This document shows positions 1-4,839 of a stretch of 7,413 nt of DNA, in pieces (the first letter of the stretch is position 1; every line of letters starts with the position of its first letter). A model generated the notes under the pieces. The model saw nothing but the letters and a program-made list of their open reading frames with translations. It was not told where the DNA came from and searched no databases. The stretch spans positions 1-7,413 of the forward strand of contig CAZWUZ010000193.1 in the NCBI GenBank assembly GCA_964637655.1, in the 5' to 3' direction. The position numbers and the translations under genes were made by a program. Origin of the DNA: CAZWUZ01 sp964637655 [NCBI: uncultured bacterium] (GTDB taxonomy: Bacteria; DAOPZR01).

Positions 1-72
1 GTCGGGAATATCTGGATTTATGCCAGCATAGTTGCTAAGAGGGCTGATTTACAGGTTGGAATATAACCAAAG

Positions 73-83
73 AAAGGAGGTGA
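73..83 (+). promoter_or_regulatory. Very strong Shine-Dalgarno site for the 44-residue peptide gene
   Basis: The sequence AAAGGAGGTGA matches the 16S rRNA anti-Shine-Dalgarno consensus over its whole length. GGAGG ends 8 nt before the ATG at 89. This site decides the start: the same frame is open from 32, but only the ATG at 89 has a ribosome binding site. Such an extended match suggests high translation of the small gene and fits a Gram-positive-like translation style. I see no convincing -35/-10 pair in bases 1-72, so the promoter is probably outside the window or the gene is read from upstream. Confidence 0.85.
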
Positions 84-88
84 GAAAT

Positions 89-223
89 ATGCCACACAAG
101 GATGGAAAAGGGCCAAAAGGTAGAGGGCTGCGCGATGGCCACGGTGGCGGGCAAGGCAAAGGTACAAACAAGTCCGCCGGGGCGAGAAAAGGCGGGAAGA
201 AAGGCGGATGTCAGACACCCTGA
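89..223 (+). CDS. Small Gly/Lys-rich peptide (44 aa), resembling DUF5320-type short proteins
   Basis: This encodes a 44-residue, strongly basic, low-complexity peptide with 15 Gly, 8 Lys, 3 Arg and a single Cys at residue 41. It opens MPHKDGKGPKGRG, which resembles the start MPxxDGTGPxGxGP of the short Gly-rich proteins often annotated as DUF5320 or left hypothetical. Those usually carry Met- and Cys-containing repeats and are often found near iron-sulfur or nitrogenase-cofactor-like genes. Here the Met and most Cys residues are missing and Lys replaces them, so family membership is only a suggestion. There is no signal peptide or membrane segment. The perfect Shine-Dalgarno 8 nt upstream supports real translation from 89. 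Bases 1-110 are more AT-rich than the rest of the window. No functional partner is visible: the next gene is over 300 nt away and separated by a terminator. An RNA- or DNA-binding role would be a guess from charge alone. Confidence 0.72.
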   Translation: MPHKDGKGPKGRGLRDGHGGGQGKGTNKSAGARKGGKKGGCQTP

Positions 224-376
224 ATACAGTGTAATTGAAAGAAGTTGTGCTTGTCCCGACGTATTCCGGGGGCACGGCCTGCAGATGTTGACGCTCAGGC
301 CGCTGCGGGTATCTACACCGGCGGGGCGCATCGCTCGGCGGCGAGAGCGGGCGTGTGGTTATTACCAACTGATTGT
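224..376 (+). other. Hairpin-rich stretch between peptide gene and terminator; possible 3' UTR or small RNA
   Basis: I find no supportable gene in this stretch: the open frames crossing it lack ribosome sites and resemble no protein. It holds several potential hairpins. GTGC at 246-249 can pair with GCAC at 271-274 around inner CCCG/CGGG pairs. GGCCTG at 276-281 pairs perfectly with CAGGCC at 296-301 around a 14-nt loop. CTCG at 334-337 pairs with CGAG at 342-345. The perfect terminator hairpin at 377-400 follows directly. It could be a long structured 3' UTR of the peptide mRNA, an independent small RNA, or a regulatory leader. I looked for SRP RNA, RNase P, tmRNA, 6S, cobalamin and c-di-GMP signatures and recognised none. 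Confidence 0.35.
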
Positions 377-409
377 CCCGCCGGCAGCATTGCCGGCGGG
401 GTGTTTCTT
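377..409 (+). terminator. Rho-independent terminator
   Basis: A perfect 10-bp stem, CCCGCCGGCA (377-386) with TGCCGGCGGG (391-400), encloses the 4-nt loop GCAT and is followed by the T-rich tract GTGTTTCTT (401-409). The T-run lies on the plus-strand side only, so it acts on rightward transcription coming from the peptide gene and the structured stretch. It lies upstream of the hydrolase coding region, so that gene must have its own promoter or depend on readthrough. The tail is interrupted (G, then T, G, TTT, C, TT), so termination may be incomplete. Confidence 0.85.
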
Positions 410-514
410 CAGCGCGGCAAGAGCTTCATGACGAGAAGATAACCGCTCACCGCGCTCGCGGCAATGCTGATATTCTGTCCGCCGCTGCATTCCGGATAAC
501 CGGGTGGGGGCGCA

Positions 515-520
515 AAGGAG
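515..520 (+). promoter_or_regulatory. Ribosome binding site supporting the TTG start of the hydrolase
   Basis: AAGGAG at 515-520 lies 11 nt before the in-frame TTG at 532. It is the only good Shine-Dalgarno match in the correct frame between the terminator and the first recognisable hydrolase residues. The spacing is somewhat long, so the start is probable rather than certain. No ATG or GTG start exists in this frame between 400 and the body of the gene. In 410-514 I see no promoter that I would defend. Confidence 0.55.
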
Positions 521-531
521 AAGACAACGCC

Positions 532-1443
532 TTGCTGCGACAGCTCACCTTCACCGCCACGGACCTCGATGGGGTCGCCGAACTCGACCGGCGCTTTGCC
601 GCTGCCGATCTCGCGGCGCCCTGGGTTCAGGAATTCTTCATCGGCGCCTACGAGAGCCTTCTCCGCCACCTGCCCGCCGCCGCGCCCGCGATCGCCGTTC
701 CCTACAACGCCGGCACGCTCATCGCCACTGCGAATCATAAGCTCGTCGGCATCGATCTCGCGCTGATCGAGGACTACTACGGCGGCGCCGACCGGGCGAT
801 TCCCGCCGCGCTCTATGAACGCCTTGTCGACCGCCTTGTCGACCGCCTCGATCTTCTCATCGTCTCACACGGTCATGGGGATCACTGCTGGATCAGGCTG
901 ATAGAGGCGATGCTTCTTCGCGGCAAGACCGTCATCGTCCCCGCGGGGATTCAAGGATCCTTCGGCAAGACGATCCCCCCCGGCTGTCGCGGCGTCGCCG
1001 ACGGGGAGAGCTTCTGGTTCGACGGCCTCCACCTTTCCTTCCGCTTCAGCGTTCACGCTTACGATAACGGGAGGGGCGTGCGGATGATCACGACCCGGCT
1101 CTGGGACGGTCATCGCAGCATTCTGCACACCGCCGACGCCGATTCGACAAACCCGGCGGGTTTTTTCTATGATGACCGCTATCCGACTGACGTACTGCTC
1201 TTCAAGGTCGGCGGCGTCTCGCCGGTGCTCCACGACAACGAGGAGATGGAACGAACGATCGATCTCGTCGCCCCGCGGCGCCTCATCCTGCCGATGCATC
1301 TGAACGAACTGGGGCACCGGGGGACCGACGCCTGCCGCGCCTACGCCGAGGTTCACGGTTGGCTCGATCGCTACCGCCGACGCGGGCGCCTTGGTGAGCG
1401 CCGTTTCGCCGTGCTCTTCGGGAACCGCGTCGTCCGGCAGTGA
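532..1443 (+). CDS. Metallo-beta-lactamase-fold metal-dependent hydrolase (303 aa)
   Basis: This is a predicted cytoplasmic metal-dependent hydrolase of the MBL superfamily. From the TTG start, the metal-binding motif HGHGDH lies at about residues 113-118, giving His113, His115, Asp117 and His118. Further ligand candidates are His175 (SVHAYD), Asp202 in HTADAD, and His256 in LPMHLNE. All superfamily ligand positions therefore look present, and the enzyme is probably active with two metals, usually zinc. The N-terminal 80-100 residues precede the usual strand and carry YNAGTLIATANHKLVGID, which resembles the opening sheet of the fold. There is no signal peptide or membrane segment. The substrate cannot be told: the family includes UlaG-like lactonases, phosphodiesterases and nucleases. 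The frame is open further upstream to 373, but that extension crosses the terminator hairpin and reads as non-coding. A 12-bp in-frame duplication (820-843) doubles the residues RLVD just before the metal motif. The gene is separated by a terminator from its left neighbour and runs towards the minus-strand operon. Confidence 0.88.
   Translation: MLRQLTFTATDLDGVAELDRRFAAADLAAPWVQEFFIGAYESLLRHLPAAAPAIAVPYNAGTLIATANHKLVGIDLALIEDYYGGADRAIPAALYERLVDRLVDRLDLLIVSHGHGDHCWIRLIEAMLLRGKTVIVPAGIQGSFGKTIPPGCRGVADGESFWFDGLHLSFRFSVHAYDNGRGVRMITTRLWDGHRSILHTADADSTNPAGFFYDDRYPTDVLLFKVGGVSPVLHDNEEMERTIDLVAPRRLILPMHLNELGHRGTDACRAYAEVHGWLDRYRRRGRLGERRFAVLFGNRVVRQ
820..843 (+). repeat. 12-bp tandem duplication inside the hydrolase gene
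   Basis: CGCCTTGTCGAC occurs twice back to back (820-831 and 832-843) and is followed by a third partial unit beginning CGCCTCGA. The repeat is in frame and encodes RLVD RLVD RLD, a helix just before the strand that carries the HxHxDH motif. The first two units are identical in sequence, which suggests a recent slippage duplication. It does not disturb the frame. Confidence 0.9.
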
Positions 1444-1507
1444 GGCCCGAACGAGACGCGCTCTTCGCCCGACCACGGATCATCTCACCATGAATCAATG
1501 GTGTACA

Positions 1508-1528
1508 AGTCCATAGGCCATTCCATCC
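1508..1528. repeat. Copy A of a diverged 21-bp repeat
   Basis: This matches bases 2179-2199 at 18 of 21 positions in direct orientation, with a shared core CCATAGG followed by CATTC. On the minus strand it reads as ATG-GCC-TAT-GGA-CTT-GTA (MAYGLV) followed by His-His and a stop, and the other copy reads MSYGLVM and a stop. On the plus strand both copies read IGHSI. Most differences are synonymous in either reading, so which strand, if any, is coding remains open. Confidence 0.6.
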
Positions 1529-1675
1529 AGCGCCACAGCGAACAGGCACCACAACACCGCCACCCGCCGCCGGCAAAGCGTGCGACCAATCCGCACCAGC
1601 AGGAACGTATTCTGCGTCCGCATATCCATCGCCAATCCACCACCAGCCCCTGCGACTCTCACCGCCGCCAGCTTC

Positions 1676-1704
1676 ACACTACCGCCTCGCCCAACCGGCG
1701 TCAA
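1676..1704 (-). promoter_or_regulatory. Sigma70-like promoter, copy A
   Basis: Read on the minus strand, TTGACG (1704-1699) is followed after exactly 17 nt by TAGTGT (1681-1676). The -35 matches TTGACA at 5 of 6 positions and the -10 matches TATAAT at 4 of 6. It sits at the 3' end of the radical SAM remnant and would transcribe towards the 3' end of the hydrolase gene, producing an antisense or short RNA if active. Its paralogue at 2233-2261 has the same -35 and the same spacing, and the first third of the spacer is also conserved. Confidence 0.42.
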
Positions 1705-1746
1705 CGCGGTTTCCGCGTCAGGTCAGCCAGGTTCACCGCGTTGACG
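1699..1746. repeat. 12-bp perfect inverted repeat at the broken end of the radical SAM remnant
   Basis: CGTCAACGCGGT (1699-1710) is the exact reverse complement of ACCGCGTTGACG (1735-1746), with 24 nt between the arms. With a one-base bulge, a few more pairs can form outside. On the minus strand this covers the last fifteen or so codons of the remnant, and the stop codon lies in one arm. One arm also contains the -35 hexamer of the promoter-like element. There is no T-run, so it is not an intrinsic terminator. It could be a binding site, an excision or insertion scar, or a small palindromic repeat. Confidence 0.7.
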
Positions 1747-2003
1747 GCCGCCCGGGCCCGGTCGGCAAGCGCATAAGCCGCCGGGGCGTTGTAGGTGAAA
1801 GCCGACAGGCACACGAGGCCGGACTCGGCCAGCGCGGCATCAGTCACAGGTTTGAGCATCTCGCAGTAGATCCGCACCACCGCGCCGCGGGCCGCGGCGA
1901 GCGCACCCAGCGTCGGCAGCGCCAGGCCGGGCACCGGGTACCGGGAATAAATGTGATGCCCCGGCACGCGCGGTTCAACCATGACTGCGTGCGCGGGCTT
2001 CAC
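1701..2003 (-). pseudogene. Truncated N-terminal domain of a B12-binding-type radical SAM protein
   Basis: From the GTG at 2003 this reads KPAHAVMVEPRVPGHHIYSR, then a GLALPTLGALAAARG segment and a VRIYCE segment, ending in LSAFTYNAPAAYALADRAR. That arrangement (LLVEP..P..H.YS, LPTLG, VxIYCE, STxTxxAPxAYxLAxR) is the usual start of cobalamin-binding-domain radical SAM proteins, which use a Rossmann-like domain before the CxxxCxxC cluster domain. Here only about 100 residues remain. After ALADRARAAV the sequence leaves the family pattern and stops at 1701, inside an inverted repeat. No CxxxCxxC motif or further homology is visible on the minus strand down to 1444. The classic DxHxxG B12 motif is absent, as in many members. 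No ribosome binding site is obvious before the GTG, although the frame is open upstream to 2156. It is best read as a remnant. A stand-alone small domain protein is less likely. Confidence 0.6.
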
Positions 2004-2178
2004 GACGGAAACGGCGGTCTGGTGCTGCATTCCGGCAATGGTCTCATCGACCTTATCGCCGCATTCGACAATAAATACCCGGTTATTCGCACTCGCAGCT
2101 GCACGTTGACCTTCCGCATGCTCAGGGCCGGGCACAACCGCTGCCACAACCATCATAACGTTCGCCCACTACATCACC

Positions 2179-2199
2179 AGCCCATAGGACATTCAATCC
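2179..2199. repeat. Copy B of a diverged 21-bp repeat
   Basis: This is the partner of bases 1508-1528, in the same orientation and with 3 mismatches. In both copies it lies downstream (minus-strand sense) of a TTGACG promoter-like element: about 60 nt in this copy and about 175 nt in the other. The two blocks may therefore be diverged or partly deleted versions of one larger element. Confidence 0.6.
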
Positions 2200-2232
2200 C
2201 CGCCGCCGTGCCCTTTTCCTGCCACTACCCGC

Positions 2233-2261
2233 ATCGTAACACCCTGCCTGACCGCCGTCAA
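2233..2261 (-). promoter_or_regulatory. Sigma70-like promoter, copy B, upstream of the radical SAM remnant
   Basis: On the minus strand, TTGACG (2261-2256) is followed after exactly 17 nt by TACGAT (2238-2233). That is 5 of 6 matches to the -35 consensus and 4 of 6 to the -10, at ideal spacing. Transcription would begin near 2225 and run into the repeat copy at 2179-2199 and then the radical SAM remnant at 2003. It may be the original promoter of that gene. Sequence around the -35 is shared with copy A. Confidence 0.5.
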
Positions 2262-2423
2262 CGGATTTTGTCCCGGAAGCTGACCGCCCCGCCACCGTAT
2301 TTTTCCCTCCTCCGGTGACAGCCGCACATGCTGCCGCCATCAGCACACCATGCGGGATATCGACTGCGGACTGATGCAGGGAACACTGCTGAAACACAGA
2401 GGGAGACGTCAGACGACAGCGGG

Positions 2424-3407
2424 CTACTCCGGCGGCAGGCCGACCAGCGCAAAGATGATGTGCCGGCTGAGCTGCACCGTGCGGGCAAACCGTTCGGTGC
2501 CTGACGCGGCCAGCGGATCCGGAAGCACACTTTCCACCGTTTCAGCGTGGGTGACCGTGAGGTCGCCGGCGGCGGGATTCCGCGCTGAGTTGCCCGGCAG
2601 GCGCTGCAGCCACCAGCTGCCACTGCGCTGTTCATGCCAGGTACTGAAAACCGCGTCGGTACCGGCCGGAACAAGACCGAAGGTATCCGCGGGAAGCGCA
2701 TAGCGCATCCCGGCAAGATCGTTGTCGCTCGTTTCGCTCACCTGCAGGCACGCCATACCGCGCTGCGTGGTCCAGCCCTCATGGCGGAACTGCCGCACAT
2801 AGGCGAGCGCGCGGTCAGCGGGTGCCGGCGCCGGGAGCGCGCCCGTCTCCGTCCACGCTTCGCTGCCGGTGTGCACCGGCGGAAACAGTTCGCGCCAGCA
2901 GGCGAGCAGCGCGGCGAAAGTATCGCCGGCGTACGCCGCAGCGAACTGCAGCCCGCGCTGCGGGTGCAGTGTTGCCGGCCACGGACGGCGCACCGTCGGC
3001 AGCGGCAGGTTGACGAGTTTTTCCGGCACGGCCAGCGCGAAGCCAGCGCGGTTGTAGAAGTAGACCGTGTCGCCGGCAAAGCCGATGCAGGTGCTCTCCG
3101 TCCCCGCCTCCGCGGTCAGCAGGAAACTGTCATACCCGCATTGCACGCGCACGGTGCCGTCGCTGTCCGTACCCGCGGCGGTGATGAAAACCTGCGCGCT
3201 GATGCGCGTGCGGATTTCCGGTTCGACGCGGTTGGGGTCCGTCACCGCCAGCGGCAGGCGGTGCTGCGCGAGAAATGACTCGTCCACCGTCACCGCGTAG
3301 CGCAGCGTTTCGCCGGCAGCGAGCGTGTAGTCGTGCCGGGCGACCGGGTCGCCGCATCCCGCCAGCAGCAGACCGAGCAGACCGAGCAGCAGCCAGCGTT
3401 TTACCAT
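2424..3407 (-). CDS. Predicted lipoprotein of unknown function (327 aa)
   Basis: This is a secreted, lipid-anchored protein of unknown role. It begins MVKRW, continues with a leucine-rich hydrophobic core, and has the lipobox LAGC with Cys18 as the lipidated residue after signal peptidase II cleavage. The mature part is about 310 residues without further membrane segments. It opens with YTLAAGETLRYAVTVDES and looks mostly beta-rich, with four more cysteines (90, 107, 170, 220). It has some likeness to extracytoplasmic proteins that begin with a 'LKxGexyxY' strand, but I do not recognise a family or catalytic motif. The ATG at 3407 is chosen over the longer open frame to 3599 because the signal peptide begins exactly there. 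It overlaps the aminopeptidase stop by 7 nt (ATGGTAA). No Shine-Dalgarno is visible, so translation is probably coupled to the upstream gene. It is the last gene of the operon, and no clear terminator follows. Confidence 0.85.
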   Translation of the reverse strand: MVKRWLLLGLLGLLLAGCGDPVARHDYTLAAGETLRYAVTVDESFLAQHRLPLAVTDPNRVEPEIRTRISAQVFITAAGTDSDGTVRVQCGYDSFLLTAEAGTESTCIGFAGDTVYFYNRAGFALAVPEKLVNLPLPTVRRPWPATLHPQRGLQFAAAYAGDTFAALLACWRELFPPVHTGSEAWTETGALPAPAPADRALAYVRQFRHEGWTTQRGMACLQVSETSDNDLAGMRYALPADTFGLVPAGTDAVFSTWHEQRSGSWWLQRLPGNSARNPAAGDLTVTHAETVESVLPDPLAASGTERFARTVQLSRHIIFALVGLPPE

Positions 3408-4828
3408 GACTGTTTGAGAAAGGCCGCCATGAGCAGGTAGGTCGCATAGAGATCGGCCTTGTGCACTATTTCCCACGGCGAATGCATGCCGAGGATGGCG
3501 GGCCCGGCATCGAGCACGTCCATGCCACAGGCGCCGAGAAACTTGGCGATGGTCCCGCCGCCCCCTTCGTCGATTTTGCCGTGTTCGCCCGCCTGCCACG
3601 GGATGCCCTGCGCGCGCAGCAGGCGCGTGATCTCACCCATGTATTCCGCCGACGCCTCGGCGCTTCCCGACTTGCCGCCGGAGCCCGTGAACTTGGTCAG
3701 CACGACACCGTAGCCGGCGAGCGGCGCGTTCGACGACTCGTAGACGTCCTTGTAGGCGGGTACCGGCGCCCCGGCCACGTCGCCCGACAGCGCGCGCGAT
3801 GCGCGCCAGACCTGCACCAGGTCGGCCGCGAGGTCGGTGCTCCCCTGCCGCTTGAGCAGTTCCGTAACGACATCCTCGAGCAGGCGCGACTTCGCCCCCG
3901 TGTCACCCTCGCTCCCCGTTTCCTCCTTGTCGAAGAGCACGACCAGCGCGGTATGCGCGGGGCGCTTCTGCGCGAAGAGCGCCTGCAGCGCGGCGTAGGC
4001 GCAGCTGCGGTCGTCATGCCCGTAGCCGCCGATGAGCGCGCGGTCGAACCCGACATCCGCGGTTTTCGCCGCCGGCACGGCGCAGAGGTCGGCGCCGATG
4101 AGGTCCTCCTCGGTCAGCCCGTAGCGCTGCTGCAGCTGCTGCAGCACCCCGAGTTTCAGTTTCTGCTTCACGTCCTCGTCCGCCACCGGCAGCCCCCCGG
4201 CGAGGATGAGCAGTTCCTCGCCGGTAACCGCCTCGCGCAGTTTCTTTTCGTTCTGCCGCTTGTAGGCGAGGTGCGGCTCGAGGTCGGGGATGGTGAAGAG
4301 CGGGTCGCCCGGTTCGTCGCCGATGGCGATGGTGGCACGCGACCCGTCGGCGCGGATGGCCACCCCGTGCAGCGCCAGCGGCACGTTCGTCCACTGATAC
4401 TTCTTGATGCCGCCGTAGTAATGGGTGCGCAGCGCGACCACGCCGCTGTCCTCGAAGAGCGGGCGCGCCTTGAGGTCGAGACGCGGCGAATCGATATGCG
4501 CCGCCAGCACGCTGATGCCGTCGGTGAGCGGGCGCGTCCCGGTAACCAGCAGCACCAGCGCGCGGCGCTTCTGCACGAAATAGAAGCGGTGCCCGGCGCC
4601 GCGCCCGCCCCCCGCGGTGAAATCAGCAAAGCCCGCCTTGCGCGCCAGTTTCACCGCCTGCTGTACGCACAACCGCTCGGTGCGCGCGCGGTCGAGGAAC
4701 GCCATGTACCCCCCGGCAAAGCGCAGCGCGGCGTCGCGCTGTTTATCGTCCCACTGCGCCCAGGCCGGGCGCGGCGTATAGGCGAGTTTCTTCTCCAGGT
4801 CCTGCAGTTTCGTCGTTTTCTTCGTCAT
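3401..4828 (-). CDS. apeA: M18-family aminopeptidase (aspartyl-aminopeptidase type, 475 aa)
   Basis: This is a zinc-dependent cytoplasmic aminopeptidase of the M18 family, which removes N-terminal (often acidic) residues from peptides and forms large tetrahedral dodecamers. The length matches bacterial type-1 members. Visible motifs are AAHIDSPRLDLK (His111, Asp113), GYGHDDRSCA (Asp272 or Asp273), FDKEETGSEG (Glu302/Glu303, general base and metal bridge), LSGDVAG (Asp350) and LGMHSPWE (His449). All expected ligands are therefore present and the enzyme should be active. SGDV replaces the SADV commonly seen. The N-terminus (KKLAYTPRPAWAQW) has the usual opening of this group. The ATG at 4828 has AGAGGA at 4839-4834, 5 nt upstream and overlapping the polC stop region. 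It starts 10 nt after polC and overlaps the following lipoprotein gene by 7 nt, so it sits in the middle of the operon. The symbol follows usage for type-1 M18 genes and is less certain than the family. Confidence 0.95.
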   Translation of the reverse strand: MTKKTTKLQDLEKKLAYTPRPAWAQWDDKQRDAALRFAGGYMAFLDRARTERLCVQQAVKLARKAGFADFTAGGGRGAGHRFYFVQKRRALVLLVTGTRPLTDGISVLAAHIDSPRLDLKARPLFEDSGVVALRTHYYGGIKKYQWTNVPLALHGVAIRADGSRATIAIGDEPGDPLFTIPDLEPHLAYKRQNEKKLREAVTGEELLILAGGLPVADEDVKQKLKLGVLQQLQQRYGLTEEDLIGADLCAVPAAKTADVGFDRALIGGYGHDDRSCAYAALQALFAQKRPAHTALVVLFDKEETGSEGDTGAKSRLLEDVVTELLKRQGSTDLAADLVQVWRASRALSGDVAGAPVPAYKDVYESSNAPLAGYGVVLTKFTGSGGKSGSAEASAEYMGEITRLLRAQGIPWQAGEHGKIDEGGGGTIAKFLGACGMDVLDAGPAILGMHSPWEIVHKADLYATYLLMAAFLKQSW

Positions 4829-4833
4829 GGTCG

Positions 4834-4839
4834 TCCTCT
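4834..4839 (-). promoter_or_regulatory. Ribosome binding site of the M18 aminopeptidase, overlapping the polC stop codon
   Basis: On the minus strand, AGAGGA occupies 4839-4834, 5 nt before the ATG at 4828. Its first base is the last base of the polC TGA (4841-4839). This packing suggests that ribosomes finishing polC help initiation at the aminopeptidase start. Confidence 0.75.

Larger units (their letters stand above)
1444..2423. other. About 1 kb region with no intact gene: decayed sequence, repeats and one gene remnant
   Basis: The region lies between the 3' ends of the hydrolase gene (plus strand) and the lipoprotein gene (minus strand). No open frame here looks like a complete protein. 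Supportable contents are a radical SAM-type gene fragment, a 12-bp inverted repeat, two promoter-like elements and a duplicated 21-bp segment, each listed separately. There is also a 6-bp perfect inverted repeat, CACCAT/ATGGTG, at 1486-1491 and 1498-1503, and a 9-bp direct repeat CTGACCGCC at 2248-2256 and 2280-2288. I see no convincing intrinsic terminator for either flanking transcription unit. From about 2290 to 2423 I see nothing beyond weak hairpins. Confidence 0.7.

Noticed and set aside
373-531. Upstream extension of the hydrolase frame to a TTG at 373
   Set aside because: It runs through the perfect terminator hairpin at 377-400, has no ribosome site, and its residues look non-coding.
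865-1476. 203-residue open frame on the minus strand
   Set aside because: It lies antisense to the hydrolase, whose metal-binding motifs and codon pattern are clear, and it shows no protein features of its own.
1699-1746. Integron attC-like recombination site
   Set aside because: The arms GTCAACGC/GCGTTGAC recall attC cores, but the consensus GTTRRRY/RYYYAAC is not met and there is no cassette layout or integrase.
1953-2318. 121-residue open frame on the plus strand containing IGHSI and RRQR
   Set aside because: It has no ribosome site, overlaps the radical SAM remnant on the other strand and is rich in His/Arg/Pro as expected of chance frames. The motifs are noted under the repeat findings only.
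2290-2423. Terminator of the minus-strand operon
   Set aside because: Only weak 4-bp hairpins without a T-run on the minus strand were found after the lipoprotein stop.
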